Shown one piece after another: positions 45,512 through 56,374 of a stretch of DNA of 64,000 nt. The notes beneath the pieces are model-generated. The model was not told the DNA's origin, ran no database searches, and was given only the letters and a program-made list of their open reading frames with translations. The stretch spans positions 52,249,353 to 52,313,352 of the forward strand of contig NC_092054.1 in the NCBI RefSeq assembly GCF_003086295.3, given 5' to 3'. The DNA comes from Arachis hypogaea (Eukaryota > Streptophyta > Magnoliopsida > Fabales > Fabaceae). Numbering within the stretch: position 1 is the first letter of the stretch; every line of letters starts with the position of its first letter. The position numbers and the translations under genes were made by a program.

Positions 45512-47264
45512 GGTAGTGTTTGTTTGCAGAGACTAAAACTGATACTGGGGGACAAGGACTCAGTATTGTGTTTGTTGAGGTAGAGACTAGCACTGAAAAT
45601 TGTGTCTCTGTCTCAATAATTTGAGTATTTCAGTGCTTCAAAAATTTGGGGACACTAGAGACTGGGACAGAGACAGAACTTCAACCAATTCTTTTATCAC
45701 TAAAATATCCCTAATGTAATTATGTAATGCCAACATTACCCTTTGCAAATCTCAAATTAGGGCTCGAGTATATTGCCAGCCACTCGAGGACATCTTCTCT
45801 TTCTTGCTTGAAGGAGGTGTTGATCGGCGTCCAGAGTGAAAGGAGAAGCCACCGCGCCGGACGAAGAACTTGAAGGTAAGCCGTTGGCACTTCCCACGTC
45901 CTCTTCCGAGCCTTCCATTTTGGTGATGTGTTGTTGCTTCCTCACATATTTGGTGGTCCGACGAAGCTACTGGAGGGAAGCTTCGGTGTCGGTGTGGAGG
46001 CCATCTGGGAGTTGTTGCGAGCACAGCTTCGTGTATCCAGGTTAGTTAAGCTCATTTTCTTTGATCTGGGTTGTGGTGTCTTCAATTGGTGTGTTATCCA
46101 GTTTGTATGAAGGGGTTCGGTTGTGAATCATTTTGTGGCTTATGCTCTGTTTGTGGTTTACTGGGTTTGGGAAGTGGGAGAAGAAGGTTGAAGTGGATTG
46201 AATGATTTATTTACTGTTTAGGGGTCCTGAAAAAGGCATAGTAAGAATTGAACATAGAGGATTATTCATTGAAACAAGCTGTGTAGAAGGTTAACCACCA
46301 CAAATTGCATGGTCAATTCGAATTTATGCATGTGTTCAGTGTTTATCTAATTCATGAATGCAATTGAAAGACAGTGCACGTTGTATATGACAAATAGAAT
46401 CCATTTTTTATGTTGTAATTAGGTTTTCATAGTTCGTGACAACTGACAATGTATGAAGTTGTGTCCATGGTTGTGATGTGTTTATTTTTTGTGAATCTGA
46501 TGCTATGTTTGTAGTTAGGGAAGAAATGAAATGAATGACGGAATCCTAATTGAGAAGCTGTCATTGCTTTGTTGTCAACCATGCTTTTCGTAAAAATCCC
46601 AATGCCCAAACTGCATACTCCCTGTAAAGTTTTGTCTTTCATATTCTTGAAGTTAATAAAAATGTATGGTAACCATTTGTTAGGAAGAAAGCACGTGATT
46701 AATAAATAAATGGTAAGGAAAATTCTGAAGTTGTGTAATTAGTTATGTATAGAGGAACACTACTTTTATTCTTGCAATTGATAATTTTGTATATCCTCTT
46801 GTACTTTTCCCTCTCTATTTCGTTGTTTTAAGCTGATTGACTGGTTTAAGAGACTATCTACCCTAGGTCAGGTTCTGCATCATGAGTTTAGTTTCTATTT
46901 TTAAATGATAGTAAATAATCGAAATGTATGCCAATTTCTCTAATATTTTGACCTGAAAGGATTTTTAGTAAGTAGGTTAGCTACCGTTCATGTGTAATAG
47001 ATAATTTTGGGCATGATTATATGGTAATATTACTCACAGTTGAATGTGCATGCAAATTACGTGATTAATTGTATTGTTGGTAGTTTATAGTTAGTTTAAG
47101 AGTGTAAATAATGTTTTACTTTCTATTTTATTTTCCCTGAGACCTTAAAATTTGCGCATAGAAATATTTTATTATTGAGCAGCCATTCCCTGTTTGGGAT
47201 TTATTAAGAGTTGTTTGGAAAGTTTATGCCTTTTTTTTTTATGAAACGATTTTGCTAGGAAGAA
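45512..47264 (+). other. Harbinger left end with probable leader exon and intron
   Basis: After the terminal repeat, a GC-rich block (about 45760-46040) ends TATCCAG followed by GTTAGT (donor at 46041). An acceptor TTTTGCTAG occurs at about 47251-47259, five bases before the transposase ATG. This fits a non-coding first exon and a 1.2-kb leader intron; it is inferred from splice-site sequence only. No other gene is seen. Confidence 0.5.
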
Positions 47265-48642
47265 ATGGATCGGTCGGAAATTATTAAGCGATGCGTGTCT
47301 TTTTATGAAGAGACGAGATCCAACCATGAAGAAAGAATGTTGTTCTTTGTGCTTACGCTGTTTGTTTACTTTAGGGGTAGAACTAGTGGCCGACTATCGT
47401 TAGGGGGAAGAATGAATAGTAGAATTAGACGTGAGGCCTTAGAGCGTATTGTTGGTGAGGGTGATAGGAATTGTATCTGGGAGTTGAGAATGAACACAAA
47501 TGCCTTTGCTAACTTGTGTGAGTTGCTGCAAGTTCAGGGAGGACTTACAGAGGATGGTCATGTAAGCCTGCCGGAGCAGGTTGCGACCTTTTTAATTATC
47601 TTAGCGCATCACAAGAAAAACCGTAGTCTACAGGTTAGATTTTGTAGGTCCGGCGAGACAGTTAGCAAGTATTTTAATAAAGTTTTGAAGGTTATAATAC
47701 GGATTCAAGGGATGTTGTTCGCGAAGGCTACACCAGTTGCTGAGGACTGTGTTGACCCGACATGGCGAAGGTTTAAGGTAGACCTTATTCGATGTTCTGT
47801 GTGATTGATGTTTATCTGATGGATTCTCTATCTGAATATGATAGCCTTCTATGGATGGTAGGGTTGCTTGGGAGCATTAGATGGCACTTACATAGAGGTG
47901 ACAGTCCCAGAGTCTGAGAAGGCAAGGTACCGCACAAGAAAGGGTAAAATATGCACCAACATGTTAGGAGTGTGTAACCGGGAGATGGGTTTTGTGTACG
48001 TACTCAGTGGATGGGAGGGTTCGGCATCTGATTCACGAGTACTTCGCGATGCAATAACTCGTCGTAATAGTCTTAAGATACCCCACGGTAATTCTGCCAT
48101 GTCTAGAGTTAAGTATATACAACTAGATTGAGTTCATGATAGCTATCATCTTACGTTGTTTGCGTTATTTGTGCATAGGTAATTACTATTTAGTTGATGC
48201 TGGCTACACAAATGGTCCGGGGTTTCTTGCACCGTATAGAGGGACTCGATATCATGTAAGAGAGTGGGCCCAGGGAGCACGTGCACCGCGCAACTACCAA
48301 GAATATTTTAACCGGGTACACTCGTCTGCAAGGAATATCATTGAGCGATGCTTTGGTTTGCTGAAGAAGCGCTAGTCCATCTTAAGGAGCCCTAGCTTTT
48401 ATCCCGTAAAGACGCAATTTCAAATAATTATTGCCTGTTGTTTGCTGCAAAATTTCATTCGAAAGAGTATGGAAATGGACCCGGAGGAGGAAGGTAGCAT
48501 TTTGGATGAATTTACGCCCGATGGAGATGAGGAACAGCATGGAATGATCGATGTGGTCGAAAACACGAACGAGTGGAGTCACTGGCGTGACAACATAGCA
48601 CATGAGATGTATGAAGAGTGGCGTGCAAGTCGTACGGAGTAG
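47265..48642 (+). pseudogene. PIF/Harbinger DDE transposase, 3 exons, one amber codon
   Basis: The enzyme would excise and insert the transposon. Exons by splice sites and frame: 47265-47777, 47862-48087, 48179-48642 (400 residues). Exon 1 has the N-terminal Harbinger region (MNTNAFANLCELLQ, CRSGETVSKYFNKVL). The catalytic residues fit [10 protein letters not shown] (first D, exon 2), YYLVDAGYTN (second D, exon 3) and NIIERCFGLLKKR (E). Directly after LLKKR a TAG (48373-48375) stands where family members have Trp; the frame then stays open through FYPVKTQFQIIIACCLLQNF to an acidic tail. Donor and acceptor dinucleotides are GT/AG and phases agree, so only the single stop breaks it. Confidence 0.88.
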
Positions 48643-49006
48643 CGTTGTGTGTTTTAGGGATGTTGTAAGGACGGCAAGTGAATTTGTATGAATAGTAGAG
48701 TGTTGAGACATTGTAAAAGCACATTCTTTAATTTTCGACTACTGTGTGTTTGTGCTGTTGTTTGCTGTTTTATTTCTGTTTGTCGTGGCAACGACCAGTG
48801 TTGTAATAATTAAACTACTTGTGTATTTTTTCCTGATTTCATTTCTTATGGCATAGACCAGTTTTACTAATTTTTGGATATGTCTAACTCTTTGGTAATC
48901 CGTTTGTGTGGTTTGATGGCATATTTTATTACCTTTGCAAAATACATGTTATTCTAACTTAACTTATTAATTAGGGTTTTAATTAGCTTAATCTTGGAAG
49001 CAAGAA

Positions 49007-50578
49007 ATGGAGAACAAGCGAATGTGGAGTGATGAAGAGACACTGGCCTTTGTTGGCTTCATGGAGGAGTTTGTCGTTGACGGTCAGAGGGCTGACTGTG
49101 GGCAGTTTAAACCGGGAACATTCGAGAAGCTGGCTTTGAAGATGTTGGAGGCTTTCCCTGGTTGTACACTGACCGCGAAGCATTGCAAGAATAAGCACAA
49201 GCGGCTCAAGGAGAAGTACTAGTACGCCGCTGATATGCTTGCTTGTAGCGGATTCGGATGGAACAACGAGAAAGAATGTGTAGAGGTTGACAGTAAAGAC
49301 GTCCTTGATGCCTGGTTGAAGGTGCGTGTGTTTTAGGAATTCCGTTGGGTGGTTGCCATTTTTGTGTTAATTTAGTATAACTGTTTGACCAGGGGGTTAT
49401 AATTTAATCATTCATGCTTGGTTATAATTTAATCAAAAAAATGCTAATATCCGTTTTAAGATTTTCATTTCGTACTTCTTCCATCAAAATATAATCCATT
49501 CAATTCAAACCCAATCACCTTCTGCCAAATAGTAATGAATATTACACATATATGACACTTTATAAAAGTATATTATGTTGTTGGTTCACCCTAATTAGTT
49601 TGTTTTCTTTGATCCCGAGATATGGCAATGAAATTAACGAACCAAGCTAATAGGATTAACTATTCAGATATTGTTGCACTGTGACATATCAGCCACTTGT
49701 AACAGAAAAATGTTTGAGTTTTAGTTCTTAAAAAGGTTATCAAAAGATTTGTTGCAAGGTGAGTAATTAGCCACTTGTAAAAGGAAAATGTTTCAGTTTT
49801 ACTTGTTAACAAGGTTTTCAAAAGACTTGCTGAATAGTGAGTAATTATCACGTCCCCATACCTTAACCTCTTCCTTTCATGTTTCCTTTTGGACGCTATT
49901 TATGCATTGTGCCACTTTTGTGCGTAACCATTTTTAGCACTTTGATTTTGCATCCGGTTCATAAGCATTTGTAACCATTTGTAATTGTGTTATTTCCTAA
50001 ACATTACTAATTCCGGTGTACATGTTTCGCAGGCACATCCTACCAAGTTCTACACTCCTGGCAAGCCATTTCCTTTGTTTTACCGGCTGGAAGGTATCTT
50101 TGGCAGGGATAGAGCCACGGGAGCCGGGGCCGTAAGTGGCTTCGATGCGGAGGAGCAGGTTAACGAGGAGACCGACGACACCGCTGCTGGCTTTGATCAG
50201 TCTGAGATGTCTCCACCTCCAGACCAAGAGGGATTTGCAGCAACGCAAGGACAAGCATCACATTCTGAGGCCGGGGCGACCGCCGGAAGCACAAGGCTAT
50301 GCGGGAGGAAGAGAAAACAAGTTGATGTACTGGAGAGGATGGCCGACCAGATTCAGCAATCATCGGCTGACCAGCGCAAGAATGCCCAGCTGATAGCTGA
50401 TGCCATTGTTGGTGTGAACGAGAAGTGGAAGGTTGGCGAGAAGCTCACACAGCTTGGATTCGGTGATGACGAGGTCGTCAGGGCGATTCTAAAGTTTGCC
50501 GAGAGTCCTAATGTGTATGCACATTTCTGGGGCTTGTCAGATTCACAAATGGTTGCGCTTGTGCGTTCCATTATATGA
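49007..50578 (+). pseudogene. Harbinger Myb/SANT-like DNA-binding protein, 2 exons, one amber codon
   Basis: Companion protein that in PIF/Harbinger elements assists the transposase in nuclear entry and DNA binding. Exon 1 (49007-49321) encodes a Myb/SANT-like domain: MWSDEETLAFVGFMEEFVVDG, KPGTFEKLALKM, TAKHCKNKHKRLKEKY. A TAG at 49220-49222 follows, after which the frame continues (GFGWNNEKECVEV, DAWLK) to a GT donor. Exon 2 (50033-50578) begins AHPTKFYTPGKPFPLFYRLE, has an acidic/Q-rich linker, a basic CGRKRKQ nuclear-localisation-like patch and a helical end (LTQLGFGDDEVVRAILKF) reaching TGA. Total 286 residues with one stop. It lies 365 bp downstream of the transposase on the same strand. 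Confidence 0.85.
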
Positions 50579-51161
50579 AGTACAAGACTAGTTAAGTTTA
50601 TTAACAGTGTATTCTGGTATTAACCATGGTTAAGGGTGTTAACTTTTTGAGTCTTAGGTCTTAGGATTTAAGAACATTGTCATGTGTAACATGGTCACAG
50701 TTTGGTACCCTTTTGTGTGTTGCTATGTTATCGTTCCTTAACTATGTAATTTCCTTTGTTTTGCTCTTTTTTGGATGAATACCATGGTGGGTGATTATCA
50801 AGCTTAACAAGTTCCTCCATTTTCCATGCACATTAATTTGTACTACGATTTAACTTACAACGATTACATCCTAGTGAGTCTAGAAAATCTGTTTTATTTC
50901 TTTTCAATAGAAATAGTGTTATCCATCTCACGCATAAGCAAAATGTTTATACATTTGGCAGCCAAATGCCTTCCTCAGAACTACATTATGATTGTCAAAA
51001 TACATATCCACTTATACAAAGAGAGGTGAAATTTCTCTCACAGGCAAAAATGGGCTTGACACAATGTTGGTTCAAAATATGAATTCCTTCCATCTTTTAT
51101 ACCAAGTATGTGCTATATTTATTACAATTTCTGAATTCCCTATTTGACTTCGAAGGCCATA
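50579..51161. other. Convergent 3' flanks inside Harbinger
   Basis: No gene. The Myb-like gene (plus) and GRF gene (minus) converge here; AT-rich, presumably both 3' UTRs. Confidence 0.45.
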
Positions 51162-51527
51162 CTACAACTTACACAATACTACAATGATCAACACAACATA
51201 AAAAAGGGAAACAAGAAGTTGAACGCACATTAGAAACTTCAGATACACAACTTCAGCATTAATTCTTTCCACTCGTTCGCTCGGCTTAAAATCAAAGTTA
51301 GGCTGAGAAGATCGATCATCTCCGGAGTCAGAAGGCTTGACATTTGGGCCTGCCCATCTAAACTATCCACATTGCCTTGTTGGACACGCGTAGTACTTTC
51401 TTCCCGGGTTGGCCACGCTATTTGAAACTTGTAATGGTGCTCGTAACCCACAATCACAAAACCGGTCTCCCGTTATGTTCCCGCTGCCGTACGTACCACT
51501 TGTTGATCTACGACTTGAGGAAGCCAT
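51162..51527 (-). pseudogene. GRF-type zinc-finger protein with C-terminal membrane segment, one amber codon
   Basis: Minus-strand frame from ATG 51527 (MASSSRRSTSGTYGSGN) to TAG 51162-51164, 121 codons before the stop. It shows the GRF zinc-finger pattern: CDCGLRAPLQVSNS, NPGRKYYACP, then C and FRWAG after a TAG at 51363-51365. The acidic stretch ends in a hydrophobic helix of about 20 residues (FLMCVQLLVSLFYVVLIIVV), probably a tail anchor. GRF fingers in other proteins bind single-stranded nucleic acid; small plant GRF-plus-membrane proteins are common in repeats. Whether this is Harbinger cargo or a regular third gene cannot be judged from one copy. A probable leader exon lies at about 52902-53180. 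Confidence 0.7.
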
Positions 51528-53422
51528 TACTAACCACCCTACACATTTAACAGTAACTGAAACAATTTTAATGTACTTCACACAACATATAACAGAAGCA
51601 GACGACTCACATATGAAACAACCAACGATGATTCAAATGAAACACATGCAGAATTGTAACACAAATTTTTTGGTTGCAATATCATGTCTCTGTACCAGTT
51701 CTTATGATTTTTTTAAAAAACAGCAACAACGTTTCTTAGCACAGTTTCAGCATCCACACATACTATATCATCAACACTGCTGTATACTTGTATGCCAGGT
51801 TCCACTGATTCAGAAATTTTTAACTGAATCACCATTCAGAAACAGCAGGTTACATTATAACAACATTCAATACGGTCAACCACTTACAATCACCATCATG
51901 TAACAAGACAGGAACAAATCCTTTGTAGGAGGGTCTATTATTAGTCACCAAAATATTTCCACTTTGCGCAATTACAATGTCTATACAGTTTCTACAAGAT
52001 AGTTTGCATAAACACTCCCAACCATATACAACAACAAATTAATACACAGGCACACACAAAAAGGCTCTTGCTAACAACTGCACTACGAACAATTGCTACG
52101 AAGCAAAAGGGACAAACTCATTGAAACCACAAATTTTGTAATTCTAAAAAACTTAATACATACAAAAATTCAAGGCATGCAGTGTGCCTAGTGCATTATC
52201 TAGGTAAATTACTTGCTACTACACTTAGCAGTAAAGTATGGTCACAGAACAGTCCCTACTCTGAATTGCATTAAATTGCAAGACAATTACATGAACCAAC
52301 AGAACCAAGTACAGGATACATCTTACGAGGATCTTTCAACTACAGCAAAACGGGCTAACAGCTACTTTCGTTGCAAACATGTCACAAAGAATTACAAGCA
52401 AAATTCTACAATAACTTGCATTTCAATTGTTAACTGTGTCACCTCTCATTTGGCAAAGTTCAAATAAAAAAATTTGACTACACATCAACACTATATGATG
52501 AGTGATTAAACCAGGAAGATGGTTAAGTGGACAAATAAATCAATAACTCAAATTTAACAGGTTATTTAACTGATAAAAGGTTAATTTTTTCATACTTGCT
52601 GGAACATGTACCTGTTCAATTAACCTCACTTCTCCTCTCAGCAGAGATAATATTCGCCAGCAGAAATCCAATTTCACAGTCCAACATACATACACGAAAT
52701 ACCATTGGAAGACATATCTGAGCAAGTTTTCACAGCAACTCCTGAGAAATGCGTTCACTCAATAATTCAATTTCTAAATTCTATCCTATTTTCGGCAAAT
52801 TGTTGACAGGTCTGAACAGAGAAGCCGAAATTAAATATCAAGTAGTTAACGTTTCTGAGAAACGAGCAAAACATAAAAGACAGGAATGCAAGCAAAAGGT
52901 ACCTCACAAACGGCGACGACCTTGGGCACAGCTACGGCTCCGTCGCGACGCACACCCTCAACTTTCTATTCGGCAGCGGCGGCTCAAAACAGTTGGCGCT
53001 TCCGGGTCCACCCAGCCGAACCCCGCAACACTCCCCACGGGCCGTCATCAATCGGACGCAACACCGGTGAAAACCTGGGGTCCAAGCGGCGGGGGCTCCG
53101 GATCCAGCCTCAGTTGCCCGCAGAGGAGAGCAGGAACGGTGGCTACCAGGAGAAAGGGGGTGAGGGTGCCACTATCGAAAACGAAATCGTTTTTGGGGGG
53201 AGGTGGAGGGTTAGGGTTCTTTGCTGATATTAAAGGGCATTTTAGTAAGTTTCCAAATTTAGTCTTCAATTTTTACTTCAAACCAAACACGATACTGGGA
53301 CATAACTCAGTCTTGTACACCATCACACCAAACACAATACTATACTTATTTCTGTCTCTGTCTCTTGGTCTCTGTCTCTCTGTCTCTGTCTCTCTGTCTC
53401 AGTCTTGCAAACAAACGCTACC
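51528..53422 (-). other. Harbinger right end with probable GRF leader intron
   Basis: On the minus strand a GC-rich block (about 53180 down to 52902) ends GTTTGTGAG before a GTACCT donor; acceptor-like sites occur just upstream of the GRF ATG (near 51530-51560). This would be a 1.3-kb leader intron mirroring that at the left end. The rest is AT-rich without a gene. The 225-residue plus-strand frame 52749-53426 runs through the terminal repeat and is not called. Confidence 0.4.
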
Positions 53423-53425
53423 TTA

Positions 53426-54020
53426 AATACTAACTAATGACTAGTAAGGGTACAACAGTATTTTTAGTGCTAAAATCCACTTCTGGGGCCCACTTGGTGA
53501 GTGTTCGGGCTGAGCTTGATGAGATCCACGTGCTATGAGGTCTTTTGGATGTGGAATGCCAGCTAGGGAGTCATCTCTGGGCATTTGGACATTGGGCTCT
53601 GCTTCCTTGGGCGCTGGACGCCAGAAAAGGGCAAGAAGCTGGCGTTGGACACCAGTTTTGGGCCTTCTATTCTACAACAACGTATAAACTATTACACATT
53701 TCTGGAAATATCTGAAAGTTAGCTTTCCATAGCCGTTGAGAATGCTCCATTTGGACTTCTGTAGCTCTAGAAAATCTCTTCCGAGTGCAATGAGGTCAAA
53801 TCTGGACAGCATCTGCAGTGCTTGCTCTGTCTCTGGATCAGACTTCTGCTCCAGCTCCTCAAATTCAGCCAGAAAACACCTGAAATGGTGCAAAAACACA
53901 CAAACTTAAAGAGAAATTCAAAAATGTGAATTTAATACTAAAACCTCTAAAAACTTAATGAAAACTAAGTAAAAATATATGACAACTATGCCAAAAAGCA
54001 TATAAAATATCCGCTCATCA
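53426..54020 (-). repeat. Element C 5' LTR, outer portion
   Basis: Starts on the minus strand at 54020 with TGATGAGCGGATATTTTATA. Palindromic units lie at 53555-53665. Followed by the ATAGT duplication. Confidence 0.9.
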
Positions 54021-54561
54021 ATAGTGCTGAGATAATACCCATACACATATATTCTCGAAGCTGTAAAATAGTCGATAAAGGACCTCGCCAACTCCTCGAA
54101 ACAAGATCTTAAACCTGCAGGTATCTTAGAAAACCAAAGTAAAGCAGCACCATCTAAAAAAGTAGGAAATGATCGACAAAGTATGGGGTCAGAGGCACCG
54201 TTAAAGAACATCATGGATTGGAACTTCTTGAGGTGTATACGGGGATCTCCGAACCCTTCATATGGCTTGAGTGCCATTGGCAAGACAAAATTCTTCGGCG
54301 TCTGATATTTGACAATCTCTTCCGAGAAAGGGTTGTCAATCGTCAGTCTTTCTTTTGGTGGGGTAACCTCCTGGGAACCAGAGTCTTGTGGATGTATACC
54401 ATTTGAAGTCGTACTCTTGGGATCCTCCGTATTCGATTTCCTGTTCTGAGATGCTTCGAAAAGGTCGGCCATTCTCTTAACCTCGGCCAGAAGGGTACCA
54501 TTCATGGCTACCAACTCGTCATTAGTTGGAGGGGGGTCTGAGGTATGCCGTCATCAGCCAT
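54021..54561 (-). pseudogene. Tat-type gypsy gag, N-terminal part
   Basis: Minus strand from ATG 54561 (MADDGIPQ), with a one-base shift in a C-run near 54530, then DELVAMNGTLLAEVKRMADL, PFSEEIVKYQTPKNFVLP, YEGFGDPRIHLKKFQSMMF, DGAALLWFSKIPAG and FEELARSFIDYFTAS. This is the classic Tat-group gag core. Interrupted at 54021 by element C; the frame continues at 14821. Confidence 0.8.
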
Positions 54562-54620
54562 GATCCTACAAAAAAGTTGGAAATAATAAAGTGCGCGTGG
54601 AGGTCAAATTAAGTTTCGGG

Positions 54621-54637
54621 TCCCACGGTGGACGCCA
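54621..54637 (-). other. Tat-type element primer-binding site
   Basis: Minus strand TGGCGTCCACCGTGGGA, two bases inside the LTR end. It resembles the primer sites of Tat/RIRE2-like plant elements; the tRNA was not assigned. Confidence 0.55.
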
Positions 54638-54639
54638 AA

Positions 54640-55073
54640 TGTTCTGCTCCGGCTGTAGTACCGCCGACTTGTAGTTTTAGCTCGGGGCAAAATATAGCTC
54701 GGATCCTTGGAACTTGTCAATCCTTCCACCAGCCAACACGTCGGAGGGAGGACCTGCACAAAGCACTCCAACGATCAAGTCAATAGAATTTCTAAGGGAG
54801 TAAAGTGGGAACCTTGCGGTAGCTTTTTTCTTCTGTTTTCGTTGCTTGTCCTTGGATCAGAGGTCGTATGTTATTTTATAGATGATTAACATGGTGGTGC
54901 TTGGTAACGGCTTCATGATTGTTAGCTTTGTTTGTTACGTAGTTGGAGATCTTTTTAGTATTTAAAATCGTACCAAGATTGTTTCGTACAAGTAGGGTAT
55001 ACCCGAGGTTCGAGTTTATAACGGTTAGACCGAGGTTTTACTTGGTATAGTCCACATGGTATTTTTTATTACA
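54640..55073 (-). repeat. Tat-type element 5' LTR
   Basis: About 434 bp with TGT...ACA ends on the minus strand (TGTAATAAAA... to ...GGAGCAGAACA) and a minus-strand TATA box (TATAAAATAA, 54871-54880). The outer end (55073) is chosen on the terminal triplets only because its partner LTR is outside the window. Confidence 0.55.
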
Positions 55074-55877
55074 GAACCGTTAATGACATACTGATGAGAT
55101 AGACTCACAATTATCATATTGGACTCTGTGATGACTATCTGATGTAATAATTAAAATTTTTTAACCTCAATTTATTCCTAATCTTGCATGACAATCATCA
55201 GTTTATATAGCACGCTATTAATGTGGTACTGTGACAAAAATAGAGTCAAGGACTAACTTAAATCACTGATGCTAAGTTGGGGAATAAAATTGATTGAATT
55301 AAGACTTTGAAGACCAGATTAAAGTGCCAGTGTAACTTTAAGAACCAAATTGCATATGTTAACGAAAATTGATGTTCCCGATTTATTTTCTTGAAAGAAG
55401 AAAAACTAATCTTCTCCTCAGCCGCAGAAATGAATGAAGCGTTTCAAAGGAGAAATGTTACCTAACTCTCTTTTTACCTTCAGTTATGCTACTTGTTTTT
55501 TTTTTTTAATTATTATTATTATTCAAACAGTTATGTTACTTGTTGATAAAGCTATTTGTGGCTTTCCCTTCATTTTCTTTTTTGCAAGTTGTCCATGTTT
55601 ATAGTTTATACCCGACTATATTCAATTCTCAGTTTAAGAAATGAATATATTACTATCTTCGAAAACAAAAACAAAACTTATATATACAATGCATATTTAA
55701 CTTATTTAAAATTTATGATAATCAACTAGGGAGCCATAATGTAGCATTAGGCACCAAATATGAATATCATAAATGAAGCAATGTTGGAGAATTAATTTTC
55801 ACATTTGATAGAGTTGAAGCTTGTTTTGTGAATAATTAAGTAGCTTGTGACGAATACAGTCCCGAGAGTGTAACACC
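55074..55877. other. Intergenic sequence right of the transposon cluster
   Basis: No gene or recognisable repeat beyond short T and A runs (55497-55530). Confidence 0.4.
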
Positions 55878-56366
55878 CTATGATATACGGATATTGACAC
55901 AGATATGGGACACGACACGACATAGGACACGTCGATACGCGAATTTTAAAATTTTAGATGACACGGAAACACGCATACATATAAAATATAAAGTATTTTT
56001 TAGATAAATCGTAATGATATTTTAATATTTTATTGATATTAAAATATAAATTAAATTTTTAATTATTTTTAATGTCTTATTTTAATTATATCAAGTATTT
56101 AAAATATTTTTTTATTTTAATAAATAATAATATATATTATATCTAAATTTATTTAAGAATATATGTTAAGAATAAGACTGGACACGCTGACACGTGATGG
56201 TATTTAGGTGTGTCCAGGCGTGTCCGGAGAAGAATTTTTTATTTTTTTATTAAGACACAGTTGGACATAGCAGACACGCGTATCAGACGAGTGTCGGAGA
56301 GTGTCATGTCCGAAAAGTGTCCAACACGCAGACACGACAACTCAGCGAAGTGTCCATGCTTCATAG
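55878..56366. mobile_element. MITE-like element rich in GACACG/CGTGTC
   Basis: 489 bp with inverted ends CTATGATATACGGATA... and, reversed, CTATGAAGCATGGACAC..., arrays of GGACACGACACGAC-type sequence in both arms and an AT-rich centre. Flanks GTAACACC (55870-55877) and GCAACACC (56367-56374) match at 7 of 8 bases, consistent with an 8-9-bp target duplication (hAT or Mutator class). The 98-residue frame inside is not called. Confidence 0.6.
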
Positions 56367-56374
56367 GCAACACC

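Larger units (their letters stand above)
45512..53422. mobile_element. PIF/Harbinger DNA transposon with three genes
   Basis: Flanked by TTA (45509-45511 and 53423-53425), the target preference of PIF/Harbinger; the uninterrupted site is at 34124-34126 in the other LTR. Terminal inverted repeats GGTAGTGTTTGTTTGCA / GGTAGCGTTTGTTTGCA, with subterminal GTATTGTGTTTG copies and GAGACAGAGACAG-type repeats at the right end. It carries a DDE transposase and a Myb/SANT-like gene (plus strand) and a convergent GRF-zinc-finger gene (minus strand). Each has one in-frame TAG, so this copy is probably dead but was intact recently. Confidence 0.92.
14822..54020 (-). mobile_element. Ty3/gypsy element C (host of two later insertions)
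   Basis: Reverse-strand LTR retrotransposon flanked by a perfect duplication, ATAGT at 14817-14821 and 54021-54025. The 5' LTR is 44816-45511 plus 53426-54020 and the 3' LTR is 14822-15699 plus 34015-34733. The tRNA-Asp-type primer site is at 44792-44809. Coding order on the minus strand is gag, protease, RT, RNase H, integrase, spacer and extra ORF, the fullest set in the window. Both LTRs are interrupted, by a non-autonomous LTR element (15700-34009) and by a PIF/Harbinger element (45512-53422). Without these it is about 13.0 kb. Confidence 0.9.

Noticed and set aside
52749..53426. 225-codon plus-strand frame at the Harbinger right end
   Set aside because: It crosses the terminal repeat and target duplication, is basic low complexity, and lies opposite a likely leader exon.
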